From positions 1 through 55,156 of the forward strand of contig JAKISU010000004.1 in the NCBI GenBank assembly GCA_021648445.1: a DNA stretch of 55,156 nucleotides, read 5' to 3'. The notes below the pieces were generated by a model. It made no database searches, had not been told where the DNA came from, and saw nothing but the letters and a program-made list of their open reading frames with translations. Of the stretch, positions 16,395 to 24,128 are shown one piece after another. Each line of letters begins with the position of its first letter. Within the stretch, counting starts at the first letter, position 1. A program made the position numbers and the translations under genes. This DNA comes from Flavobacteriaceae bacterium. GTDB taxonomy: Bacteria > Bacteroidota > Bacteroidia > Flavobacteriales > Flavobacteriaceae.

Positions 16395-17090
16395 CTATAA
16401 AAAATTTAGTATCTCATTCAATTTCTCAACTGTTTTATAATCATTATTATTACCGTTATTTTCAATAACTTCATGAGCCCAAGTTGTATGAAATGGCACA
16501 TGAACAGCCTTTGCTCCTACTTCAAGCAATGGTAAAACATCTGACTTTAGTGAGTTACCAACCATTAAAAATTCTGAAGGCGTACTGTCTAAATATGACA
16601 ATAATTTCTGATAATTTTCAGGCTTCTTATCACTTAATATTTCAATATGATGAAAGTACTTCGTCAATCCTGATTTTTCTAATTTTCTTTCTTGATCTAA
16701 TAAATCGCCTTTGGTAGCTAATATCAATCTATACTTAGGTAGTAGCGTTTTTAAGGTTTGTTCAACACCATCCAATAATTCTATTGGTTTCTCTAACATT
16801 TCCTTTCCTATTTCTATAATTTGTTGAATTACTGTTGATTTGATCTTATAATTAGAGAGCTCTAGTGCAGATTCGATCATTGATAATATAAAACTTTTCA
16901 CTCCATAACCATACAAGTGAAGGTTTTTCATTTCCATTAGAAAAAGTTCCTGTTCTAGCTTATTTTCGGTTTCATACTTAGATAGCAATTTGACAAATTT
17001 ATGCTCAGCTTCCCTAAAATAAGTCTCATTAACCCATAAAGTATCATCTGCATCAAATGCAATTACTTTTATGCTTTTATAGTTTGTCAT
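16395..17090 (-). CDS. HAD-superfamily phosphatase
   Basis: A 231-residue haloacid-dehalogenase family hydrolase. Motif I is AFDADDTLW with the nucleophile and acid/base aspartates. Motif II Ser/Thr lies in LILATKGD, motif III Lys in SDKKPENYQK, and motif IV in MVGNSLKSDV. A helical cap domain sits between motifs I and II (subfamily IA). It dephosphorylates a small phosphometabolite that I cannot name. Its start overlaps the end of the mannose-6-phosphate isomerase gene by 4 bases (ATGA), so it may act on a sugar phosphate. Confidence 0.85.
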   Translation of the reverse strand: MTNYKSIKVIAFDADDTLWVNETYFREAEHKFVKLLSKYETENKLEQELFLMEMKNLHLYGYGVKSFILSMIESALELSNYKIKSTVIQQIIEIGKEMLEKPIELLDGVEQTLKTLLPKYRLILATKGDLLDQERKLEKSGLTKYFHHIEILSDKKPENYQKLLSYLDSTPSEFLMVGNSLKSDVLPLLEVGAKAVHVPFHTTWAHEVIENNGNNNDYKTVEKLNEILNFL

Positions 17091-18067
17091 TTAATATAAA
17101 CTTCTAATAATTTTGAAGAATTTTCAGGTAAAATATTAAATTTCTTAAGTATCGCAGGAATCAAAAGTGTTTCTCCTTTTGTTAATGTTTCTATTTTATC
17201 TTTATCATAATGGAATTCTACTTTACCATCAACACACATATAAATAACAAATGAATCTTTGTCCGAATGATCAATCTTTATTTTTTTATCTATAGAAATA
17301 ATATTTGTTGTAAAATATTGACAATCAACAATATTTGATATTTTATTTAACTTATTTTTATACTCTGTTTTATAACTCTTTTGGGTCTTATAATCAATAG
17401 CGGTTAATGCATTTGTAGTGTGTAATTCTCTGTAATGCCCCCTATCATCTTTCCGATCCCAATCATAAATTCTATACGTAATATCGCTGGTCTGCTGAAT
17501 CTCGGCTAATAGTACACCTGCGCCTATAGCATGTACTCTACCTGTTGGTATAAAATACACGTCACCTTCAGTAACAACATCAACATTTAAAATCTCTAAT
17601 AACGATTTATTATGCAAATGTTCCAGATATTGATCTGTACTGGTATCATTTTTAAAGCCAACTATTAGATTACTATCTTTATCCGCTTGCATTACATACC
17701 ACATTTCTGTCTTACCAAACGAATTATGGCGCTCTCTAGCCAATTCATCACTAGGATGCAATTGTATACTCAATGCCTCCTTAGCATCTATAAACTTTAT
17801 CAATAAAGGAAATTCATAAGAAAATTCTTTAAACACTTTCTTTCCAACAAGTGCATCTCTATAAATAACTATTAAATTTTCTAAAGGTTCGCCTCTTAAC
17901 GCTCCATTAGCTACTATAGATACGTTTCTGTATACACCTGATATCTCCCAACTTTCACCAATATTATTCTTATCAGACTTTTTATTGAGCAATTTTGCTA
18001 ACTTTTTACCTCCCCAGATTTTTTCCTTTAAAATGGGCTCAAACTTTATTGGGTAATTTATACTCAT
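17087..18067 (-). CDS. manA: Mannose-6-phosphate isomerase, class I
   Basis: A 326-residue cupin enzyme that interconverts mannose 6-phosphate and fructose 6-phosphate. Zinc-site and active-site motifs are visible: KEALSIQLHPSDE (Gln and His ligands), K-T-E-M-W-Y-V (Glu ligand) and G-R-V-H-A-I-G-A-G. The YRIYDWDR motif that closes the catalytic cupin is also present. Length fits the short bacterial ManA group. The gene overlaps the upstream peroxiredoxin gene and the downstream HAD gene by 4 bases each. It supplies mannose units for surface glycans or allows mannose use. Confidence 0.93.
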   Translation of the reverse strand: MSINYPIKFEPILKEKIWGGKKLAKLLNKKSDKNNIGESWEISGVYRNVSIVANGALRGEPLENLIVIYRDALVGKKVFKEFSYEFPLLIKFIDAKEALSIQLHPSDELARERHNSFGKTEMWYVMQADKDSNLIVGFKNDTSTDQYLEHLHNKSLLEILNVDVVTEGDVYFIPTGRVHAIGAGVLLAEIQQTSDITYRIYDWDRKDDRGHYRELHTTNALTAIDYKTQKSYKTEYKNKLNKISNIVDCQYFTTNIISIDKKIKIDHSDKDSFVIYMCVDGKVEFHYDKDKIETLTKGETLLIPAILKKFNILPENSSKLLEVYIK

Positions 18068-18603
18068 TTCTTCATTGTTTTTAAAATTGATAAAGATTCT
18101 GTTATATGTTTTTCGGCACCAAACTGACTACTAAAAACATGAACTATTATTCCATTTTTATTAATCACATAAGTTACTCGACCTGGTATTAAACCCAATA
18201 AACTATTGGGAACTCCAAAAAGTTTTCTTACTTTGTTTTTAGTATCAGCTAATAAAGTAAACGGTAAGCGGTATTTTTCAGCGAATTTTTTATGTGAAGC
18301 AACATTATCAGCACTAATACCAATCACTTCAACATTCAAATCTGTAAAAACTTCAAATTCATCACGAAAAGCACAAGCTTCTTTAGTACAGCCTGGTGTA
18401 TCATCTTTTGGGTAAAAATAAATAACCATGGGTTTTTTACCCAGATACTTATCAATGTCAAAATCATTATTATTTTGATCTTTTAAGGTAAATTCAGGTA
18501 TTGTATCACCGACTTTTAATTCGTTTGGTTGCCCCATAATATTATTAATCATTAAAACTATAAATATTATTAATAGCAATCCTAAAAATAATTTTTTTAG
18601 CAT
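18064..18603 (-). CDS. bcp: Thioredoxin-dependent peroxiredoxin, BCP/PrxQ type, membrane-anchored
   Basis: About 179 residues: a hydrophobic N-terminal signal or anchor (LKKLFLGLLLIIFIVLMI) followed by a complete peroxiredoxin domain. The peroxidatic Cys lies in YPKDDTPGCTKEACAF, with the resolving Cys five residues later, the PrxQ layout. It reduces hydroperoxides using thioredoxin. The membrane segment suggests action in the periplasm, unlike the cytosolic E. coli Bcp. A second in-frame ATG lies two codons upstream (18609), and either start keeps the anchor. First gene of the four-gene leftward operon. Confidence 0.9.
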   Translation of the reverse strand: MLKKLFLGLLLIIFIVLMINNIMGQPNELKVGDTIPEFTLKDQNNNDFDIDKYLGKKPMVIYFYPKDDTPGCTKEACAFRDEFEVFTDLNVEVIGISADNVASHKKFAEKYRLPFTLLADTKNKVRKLFGVPNSLLGLIPGRVTYVINKNGIIVHVFSSQFGAEKHITESLSILKTMKK

Positions 18604-18645
18604 ACACAAATATCAGCATTTTAACATTGATAATAAAATTTGTTT

Positions 18646-18653
18646 TAATTTTG
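18646..18653 (+). promoter_or_regulatory. -7 box for adenosine deaminase
   Basis: TAATTTTG matches TAnnTTTG. A TTG at 18627-18629 lies 16 bases upstream, close to the Bacteroidota -33 position. The ATG at 18675 follows 21 bases later. Confidence 0.55.
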
Positions 18654-18674
18654 GTATTCACTAATTATCAACTG

Positions 18675-19682
18675 ATGAAGAATTTTATAGAAAACCTACC
18701 AAAAGCGGAATTACATTTACATATTGAAGGTACATTTGAACCTGAACTCATGTTCTCAATTGCCAAGCGAAATAATATTAAAATAAAATATAACTCTGTA
18801 CAAGAGATAAAAGCTGCTTATCAGTTTGACTGTCTACAAGACTTTTTAGATATTTATTATCAAGGTGCAAGCGTTTTAATTAACGAGCAAGATTTTTATG
18901 ATCTTACATATAGTTATTTACAAAAGTGTGCATCGCAGAAGGTTAGACATACTGAAATTATGTTTGATCCACAAACGCATACTGAACGTGGAGTGATTTT
19001 TGAAACCGTTATCAACGGAATTACCCGAGCTTGTAATGATGCTAAAGAAAAACTAGACGTTTCATCATTATTAATTATGAGTTACTTACGTCATTTATCT
19101 GAAGAAGATGCGTTTGTAACTTTAAAACAATCATTGCCCTTTAAACATTTAATTACTGCTGTGGGATTGGATTCATCCGAAAAGGGAAATCCACCTTCAA
19201 AGTTTAAAAGCGTATTTGAAGCTTCTATAAAGGAAGGGTATATTCCTCTTGCTCATGCCGGTGAAGAAGGTCCACCTGAATATGTTTGGGAAGCGTTAGA
19301 TATTTTAAAAATCAAACGCATTGACCATGGAAATAACTGTTTACAGGATGAAGCTTTAGTCAAAGAAGTCATAAAACGTGACATCGCATTGACTGTTTGC
19401 CCACTTTCTAATACGGCATTACAGGTTGTTGAAGATTTAAAAGACCATCCGTTAAAGAAAATGATGGAACTCGGACTAAAAGTTACCATAAATTCTGATG
19501 ATCCTGCTTATTTTGGCGGACAAGTAAATCAAAACTATATTGAAGTTCAAGAAGCCTTAGATTTAACAAAACAAGATTTGTATGAGTTGGCTAAAAATTC
19601 ATTTCAATATTCTTTGTTGGATGAAGCTAGTAAACAGCAATATTTGGAAGAATTGGATGTATATTATGTGGGAAAAAAGTAA
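18675..19682 (+). CDS. add: Adenosine deaminase
   Basis: A 335-residue amidohydrolase that deaminates adenosine (and deoxyadenosine) to inosine in purine salvage. Metal and catalytic motifs are in order: E-L-H-L-H-I-E-G near the start, HAGEEG in the middle, R-I-D-H-G-N, T-V-C-P-L-S-N and INSDDPAYFGG. The frame is open from 18627, but ATG 18675 is chosen because the protein then begins MKNFIENLPKAELHLH, as in the family, and because the promoter -7 box lies at 18646-18653. Adenine deaminase of the same fold is an alternative: the short loop before SDDP and the absence of the long ADA insertions leave this open. Confidence 0.88.
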   Translation: MKNFIENLPKAELHLHIEGTFEPELMFSIAKRNNIKIKYNSVQEIKAAYQFDCLQDFLDIYYQGASVLINEQDFYDLTYSYLQKCASQKVRHTEIMFDPQTHTERGVIFETVINGITRACNDAKEKLDVSSLLIMSYLRHLSEEDAFVTLKQSLPFKHLITAVGLDSSEKGNPPSKFKSVFEASIKEGYIPLAHAGEEGPPEYVWEALDILKIKRIDHGNNCLQDEALVKEVIKRDIALTVCPLSNTALQVVEDLKDHPLKKMMELGLKVTINSDDPAYFGGQVNQNYIEVQEALDLTKQDLYELAKNSFQYSLLDEASKQQYLEELDVYYVGKK

Positions 19683-19725
19683 GAAAATTACTTGTTAATT
19701 CATGAGAATCAGTGCAATTAGTGTT

Positions 19726-20136
19726 TCACTCCCCACTATAACTTACAAAATTTCGAGGTGTTTCGTAAAGTGTTACTGAAAGGTCAAGTGTTTTATTAAT
19801 TTTTGAACGGAGTTTATTCCAAATCACAACTGAAATATTTTCGGCAGTTGGATTCAGTTTTTTGAATTCCAAAACCTCTTCATTTAAGTTTTTATGGTCA
19901 AAAGTATCTTCAATTTCAGTTTTTATCAGACCTTTTAATACTTTCATATCCATTACAAAACCTGTTTCCGGGTCAATTTCACCAGTAACTGATACTATCA
20001 GTTCATAATTATGCCCATGATAGTGCGGATTACTACATTTACCAAATACAGCAAGATTCTTTTCATCAGACCAGTCTGACCTAAATAATCTGTGTGCAGC
20101 GTTGAAATGTGCTTTTCTGTTTACGGTTATTCTCAT
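19726..20136 (-). CDS. 6-carboxy/6-pyruvoyl-tetrahydropterin synthase family protein (QueD/PTPS)
   Basis: A 136-residue T-fold enzyme. Zinc ligands are His in FNAAHR and the H-x-H of HYHGHNYEL. The catalytic Cys lies in GKCSNPHYHGH, and D-H-K-N-L-N and P-T-A-E-N match the family. It either makes 6-carboxytetrahydropterin for queuosine or acts as 6-pyruvoyltetrahydropterin synthase. The spacing C-S-N-P-H-Y-H-G-H resembles both. I chose ATG 20136 (MRITVNRKAHFNAAHR) over the frame opening at 20145. The region upstream contains degenerate tandem copies of this gene's own start (see repeat entry). Confidence 0.88.
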   Translation of the reverse strand: MRITVNRKAHFNAAHRLFRSDWSDEKNLAVFGKCSNPHYHGHNYELIVSVTGEIDPETGFVMDMKVLKGLIKTEIEDTFDHKNLNEEVLEFKKLNPTAENISVVIWNKLRSKINKTLDLSVTLYETPRNFVSYSGE

Positions 20137-20137
20137 T

Positions 20138-20480
20138 AGACACAAATTTCACTAATTATCACTAACTATGCTTTTATTAATTGTTTAAAAAATACTTTGT
20201 AGTTAAAAATCTATTTCTATCTATGGATATCTTCATGAGACACTAATTGCACGAATTATCACTAACTATGTTTTTATTAATTGTTTAAAAAAATACTTTG
20301 TAGTTAAAAATCTATTTCTATCTATGGATATCTTCATGAGACACTAATTGCACGAATCATCACTAACTATGTTTTTATTAATTGTTTAAAAAATACTTTG
20401 TAGTTAAAAATCTATTTCTATCTATGGTTACTCTCATAAGACACTAATTGCACGAATTATCACAAATTATGCATTTACCA
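20138..20480. repeat. Tandem repeat, ~100-bp unit, about 3.4 copies, upstream of the QueD-family gene
   Basis: Copies start at AGACAC 20138, 20238, 20339 and 20439 (periods 100, 101 and 100). Units are nearly identical, differing by single bases and one extra A. Read leftward, each copy contains a GTGTCT element directly followed by ATG and a short frame. The copy nearest the IPP isomerase gene begins ATG AGA GTA ACC, and the two middle copies begin ATG AAG ATA TCC. Both resemble the true gene start ATG AGA ATA ACC. So the unit looks like a repeated and decayed leader plus first codons of the downstream gene. The last partial copy runs into the 3' end of the IPP isomerase gene. A related inverted GTGCAATTAGTGT lies at 19712-19724, at the other end of the gene. 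Confidence 0.85.
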
Positions 20481-20988
20481 ATCGTTGATAATATTCGTTA
20501 AAAATAATTTTAAACCATTCGGTATAAACTTCCGGGTGGGTTTCTATATCTGATTTAACAGTTTCTAAGGTCATCCATTTAAAATTTTCCACCTCGTCAA
20601 GATTAATTTTCGGATCATCATTATAAGAGCCTACCAACACGTGGTCTAACTCATGTTCGGTAAGTCCGTTATCAAAAGGTGCTTTATAAATAAATGAGAA
20701 TACCTCTTTTAACTCCGTTACAAAACCCATTTCTTCCAACAAACGTCTTTTTCCGGCTTTTATATTGCTCTCTCCAACACGTTGATGGCTACAACAAGTA
20801 TTAGTCCAAAGTAATGGTGAATGGTATTTAGAAGCAGCTCTCTTCTGCAACAATAACTCACCTTTATCATTCAAAATAAAAACGGAAAAAGCCCTGTGCA
20901 AAACTCCTTTTTCATGAGCTTCTAATTTGGGCATTGTACCTATTTGCTCATCCTTTACATTTACTAAAATAACTTGTTCTTCAATCAT
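20467..20988 (-). CDS. idi: Isopentenyl-diphosphate delta-isomerase, type I
   Basis: A 173-residue Nudix-fold enzyme that interconverts IPP and DMAPP for isoprenoid synthesis. Active-site Cys is in WTNTCCSH, where the next residue is Gln instead of the common Pro, and the Glu motif is R-R-L-L-E-E-M-G-F. The LHRAFSVFI and EHELDHVLVG stretches match the family. Length is typical. A -7 box precedes it. The gene order with the QueD-family gene downstream is plausible for Flavobacteriia, but the tandem repeat array separates them. Confidence 0.94.
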   Translation of the reverse strand: MIEEQVILVNVKDEQIGTMPKLEAHEKGVLHRAFSVFILNDKGELLLQKRAASKYHSPLLWTNTCCSHQRVGESNIKAGKRRLLEEMGFVTELKEVFSFIYKAPFDNGLTEHELDHVLVGSYNDDPKINLDEVENFKWMTLETVKSDIETHPEVYTEWFKIIFNEYYQRLVNA

Positions 20989-21004
20989 AAAAATCCTATT
21001 AGGG

Positions 21005-21012
21005 CAAATTTA
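21005..21012 (-). promoter_or_regulatory. -7 box for idi
   Basis: The minus strand reads TAAATTTG (consensus TAnnTTTG), 16 bases before the idi ATG. Confidence 0.5.
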
Positions 21013-21087
21013 CAAAATAAAAAAATCAAAATTTTGTTATTTAACGTGATTTCGATATAATGAACTGCAAGTTTATCCTTAAAGGTT

Positions 21088-21148
21088 ATATACCTACAAG
21101 GAATTCCTGCAAGGTTTTACAAACCTTGTAGGTATAAGCCTTGCAGGA
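21088..21148. repeat. Interleaved inverted repeat (A-B-A'-B') in the idi upstream region
   Basis: TACCTACAAGG (21091-21101) pairs with CCTTGTAGGTA (21124-21134), and TCCTGCAAGG (21105-21114) pairs with CCTTGCAGGA (21139-21148). The arms alternate rather than nest. A and B are near-copies, so alternative pairings exist. It lies in the 339-base gap between idi and the sialidase-like gene. The rest of that gap shows only another imperfect palindrome (21244-21273, arms GATCCCGATA and TATCTGGATC with one mismatch) and no gene. Confidence 0.7.
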
Positions 21149-21327
21149 TTAGTGAATTTTTTAATTTTTCGCCAAACTAAAAGTATTAACCAAATGATTA
21201 TCAATCAGTTGAATTACATCATATATTGAACTCACGTTATTTAGATCCCGATATACGCTACGCTATCTGGATCAATTCCACTTACGGTTCAGACTTCATT
21301 TCGTTTACCTTCATCAAGTGTCATTGA

Positions 21328-22554
21328 TTAAAAAGCACGCAATGAAACACTTGCAATTTTAATAGAAGATATATCATCATTTATATCATTCCAAGCCACA
21401 TAAACTGTGTCATTAACTATTTCCAGTTGAGGAAAACTACTTGCTCTTGACGCTGATAATGAAGTTATTATTAGCGGAGTTTGTTTTGTACCATTCTTAT
21501 TTACTTTTACAACTTTGATTTCAGCATCATTTTCGGTAGATTCCATCCAACTTACTAGTGCATTATCTTCATCTAACAAAGTCACATCTACTCTACCTAT
21601 AGGTTTACCATTATCAATTTGAATAGGTGTATCAAAATTTGCACCACTGTCATTAGAAAAAGTAATATTTACTTTCGGAACAGCATCGGCAGCCGTAAAC
21701 CAGGCAACAGCTAAAGTATTCTTATAAGCAACAGCTTTTGGTCCGTTTACCGGACAACCATTAATAACCCAGTTATCATTATGTATAGATTTAGGAGCTG
21801 TCCAACTTCCGTCAAGCAATCGTGAAATATAAATATCTCTCACCTCTTCATCAGATCTATCTCTATATACAATAATAGGGCCTTTAGCAGTAATAGCAGC
21901 ACTGGTTTGGCAACAATCACAGGTCTTAGCATCCACTAGTGTATTGTCAATTATTTGTCCCGTTGGTTGTACCGTTGCTGTTCTTATATTCATAGCACCC
22001 ATACTACTATGTTCATTTCCATGACCACCACCACCTGTATTTCTTCCGTCTAACCATGTTACAAAAAATGAATCTCCCTTATAAGGCAATAGGGTTACAA
22101 AACCATGCTCTGTTTTTGTGCTATCACTATGCAATAAAAAATCATTATTCCAAGTATCACCATTGGTATTAGATAACATTAAACGTACATCATAAGCAAA
22201 TGTTTTAGAATCAGATTTTTGTAAAAAATGTACTAATAAGTTGTCGTTATTTTTAGCAATTGCAGGAAAATCAGCCCAGTTTACAAACCAATTGTCACCA
22301 GTCACAATTTCAACTGGTTTTGTCCATTCACCTTTATTAAGTTCAGAATAACTTAAAGCAAACATAGAATCATTTACTTTTTGAGTCCATGACATGACTA
22401 ATTGATCTTCATTGGCAAATAAATAAGGCTGTTTACTATCAACCTTGGTTGGTGATTCTATAAAACTTATGGTTCTTACAATTTTATCATCCTTTTTTTC
22501 TTTACAGGATACCAAAACGAATACTAATATTAATATTTTTAAAATTTTTATCAT
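21328..22554 (-). CDS. Sialidase-like beta-propeller lipoprotein
   Basis: A 408-residue lipoprotein (lipobox LVSC at about residue 17). Repeated Asp-box-like segments appear: S-N-T-N-G-D-T-W, and S-N-D-S-G-A-N-F later. These mark BNR/sialidase-type six-bladed propellers. The classical catalytic arginine triad of neuraminidases is not evident, so enzyme activity is doubtful. A cysteine cluster T-C-D-C-C-Q-T near residue 211 and N-G-C-P-V-N-G near 265 is unusual for a propeller. The start overlaps the upstream TlpA-like thioredoxin gene by 4 bases, so the thioredoxin may service these cysteines or a metal site formed by them. Confidence 0.7.
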   Translation of the reverse strand: MIKILKILILVFVLVSCKEKKDDKIVRTISFIESPTKVDSKQPYLFANEDQLVMSWTQKVNDSMFALSYSELNKGEWTKPVEIVTGDNWFVNWADFPAIAKNNDNLLVHFLQKSDSKTFAYDVRLMLSNTNGDTWNNDFLLHSDSTKTEHGFVTLLPYKGDSFFVTWLDGRNTGGGGHGNEHSSMGAMNIRTATVQPTGQIIDNTLVDAKTCDCCQTSAAITAKGPIIVYRDRSDEEVRDIYISRLLDGSWTAPKSIHNDNWVINGCPVNGPKAVAYKNTLAVAWFTAADAVPKVNITFSNDSGANFDTPIQIDNGKPIGRVDVTLLDEDNALVSWMESTENDAEIKVVKVNKNGTKQTPLIITSLSASRASSFPQLEIVNDTVYVAWNDINDDISSIKIASVSLRAF

Positions 22555-23048
22555 TGTATAGCTCTTAGTTGATTTAATATTTCTTCAGAATCCCATTCAG
22601 TTGCTCCATCAATACGCATAACTTCATTCCCTTTTGTATCATAAATTAGCGTAGCAGGTAAGGCATAAATTTTCAGTTTATCTAATGTGCTGTTATATTG
22701 CAAAAACTGAAAAGGATAGTTATTATTTTTTTGGAATTGTTTGATTCTTTTAAGATTATCAGTAGTAGGGAATAAAAATATATAGTTTTCGTCCTTTAAA
22801 ATTTCTTGGGCATTTGCTAAAGAAGGCATTTCTTTTAAACAAGGTGTACACCATGTTGCCCAAAAATTGAGGAGTACTTTTTTTCCTTTATAGTCCGCTA
22901 TTTGCACAGAGTTTCTTTCTAAATCAGTATAAATCGAAGTTACATCCTTTTTAACCACAATTGTATTTTTATTCTTCTTTTGCGCATCACCACAACTTAT
23001 TAATAAGAAGCAACAACTAAAAATTAGTATATATTTAAAACTCATCAT
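22551..23048 (-). CDS. TlpA-like thioredoxin lipoprotein
   Basis: A 165-residue lipoprotein (signal then L-L-I-S-C) with a thioredoxin fold. The redox motif is WATWCTPC, followed by K-E-M-P-S-L and a cis-Pro stretch (Y-A-L-P-A-T-L). TlpA/ResA-type proteins keep cysteines reduced in the periplasm, for cytochrome c maturation or metal-site assembly. It overlaps the sialidase-like gene by 4 bases, and the partner's CDCC motif makes a specific client relationship plausible. Confidence 0.88.
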   Translation of the reverse strand: MMSFKYILIFSCCFLLISCGDAQKKNKNTIVVKKDVTSIYTDLERNSVQIADYKGKKVLLNFWATWCTPCLKEMPSLANAQEILKDENYIFLFPTTDNLKRIKQFQKNNNYPFQFLQYNSTLDKLKIYALPATLIYDTKGNEVMRIDGATEWDSEEILNQLRAIQ

Positions 23049-23092
23049 TCATTTATTAGACACGAACTTACAAAGTTTTCTTTGAATACATT

Positions 23093-23100
23093 TATCTTTG
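23093..23100 (+). promoter_or_regulatory. -7 box for the periplasmic cyclophilin
   Basis: TATCTTTG matches TAnnTTTG, 29 bases before the chosen ATG at 23130. Confidence 0.5.
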
Positions 23101-23129
23101 TAATACAAAATATCAACATAAAGGTAACT

Positions 23130-23840
23130 ATGCGGTTTATTAACATTTCTATAACAATTGGTTTATTGATTATTAATATCAATTGCAAAAATGATACAAA
23201 TCAAAAAATAATTGATGTGCAACCGCTTGCTAAAGAAAAAACAAATAACATCCTTGAGCGGGAAACTAAAGAAGTTGTTGATAAAGCACCTGATTCTATC
23301 ACTAGTAAAAATGCAATTGACTTTTTAATTGCCTATGGCAAAAAACATAAAGCAAATAAAGTATTGTTTAAAACACGCTTAGGAAACATTACTATCAAAT
23401 TATATGATGATACCCCTTTGCATAGAGCTAATTTTATATTTTTAACCGAAGTAGGTTATTTTAATACTACCTGTTTTTATAGAATTGTTCCAAATTTTAT
23501 AGTACAAGGCGGTAACTCTGAAAGTACTAAAACCTTAAGAATACGCAATCAATATCAAAATTATACGATTCCTCCGGAATTTAGAAAACATAGAAAACAC
23601 AAATATGGCGCTTTGGCAGCAGCCAGAGATTGGGAGAATAATATCAGTAAAAAATCAACTCCTTTTGAATTTTATTTTATCCAAAATAAGAAAGGAGCAC
23701 ATCATTTAAATGGAGAACACACTGTTTTTGGCGAAATTATCTCAGGATTTAATGTATTGAATAAAATTTCTCGCCTTAAAGCAGGAAGAGATGAATGGCC
23801 TTATGAAGATGTTTTTATTGAGGCAGAAGTAATTAAGTGA
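23130..23840 (+). CDS. Cyclophilin-type peptidyl-prolyl isomerase, lipoprotein
   Basis: A 236-residue protein: signal with lipobox ending I-N-C near residue 19, a linker, and a cyclophilin domain from about residue 80. Signature parts are F-K-T-R-L-G-N-I, T-T-C-F-Y-R-I-V-P-N-F-I-V-Q-G-G and EHTVFGEIISG. The frame is open from 23082, but ATG 23130 is chosen because it follows the -7 box and gives a proper signal. It accelerates proline isomerisation during folding outside the cytoplasm. A divergent start on the other side belongs to the TlpA-like gene. Confidence 0.88.
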   Translation: MRFINISITIGLLIININCKNDTNQKIIDVQPLAKEKTNNILERETKEVVDKAPDSITSKNAIDFLIAYGKKHKANKVLFKTRLGNITIKLYDDTPLHRANFIFLTEVGYFNTTCFYRIVPNFIVQGGNSESTKTLRIRNQYQNYTIPPEFRKHRKHKYGALAAARDWENNISKKSTPFEFYFIQNKKGAHHLNGEHTVFGEIISGFNVLNKISRLKAGRDEWPYEDVFIEAEVIK

Positions 23841-23858
23841 AGTTTTACCCTTCCATCA

Positions 23859-23988
23859 TTAACCCTGAATCCTCAGGGTTAATGCTACCTTCCCTGAATT
23901 AGGGAAAGAATATGCTTCATTCTAGAATATGAAACTCCTCTCCTTTTTTCAAGGAGAGGTGCCGAAGGCGGAGAGGTTAAGGTTTTAT
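23859..23988. repeat. Cluster of palindromic repeats between the cyclophilin and prfC
   Basis: Three hairpins follow the cyclophilin stop. TTAACCCTGA (23859-23868) pairs with TCAGGGTTAA (23873-23882). TTCCCT (23890-23895) pairs with AGGGAA (23901-23906). CTCTCCTTT near 23940 pairs with AAGGAGAG, followed by a GCCGAAGGCGGAGAGG segment. The first can serve as a terminator. The last belongs to a family seen again near 50.24 kb and 50.85 kb. Confidence 0.65.
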
Positions 23989-24060
23989 TTTTACATTAAC
24001 TTAATAAATACACCACTAAATTAACTCATTAAACACATTTTAAAATCATCAAATTAACAG

Positions 24061-24068
24061 TATATTTG
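24061..24068 (+). promoter_or_regulatory. -7 box for prfC
   Basis: TATATTTG matches TAnnTTTG, 60 bases before the prfC start. Confidence 0.45.
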
Positions 24069-24128
24069 CCCTCCTATTTTACATTTTTTTTACACAAATA
24101 AACTGACAAACAAACAACTACAATTAGA

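Noticed and set aside
20138-20480. CRISPR array or preQ1 riboswitch
   Set aside because: The units are contiguous 100-bp tandem copies without unique spacers, and I found no preQ1-I core (paired GGTTC loop with A-rich tail) in them.
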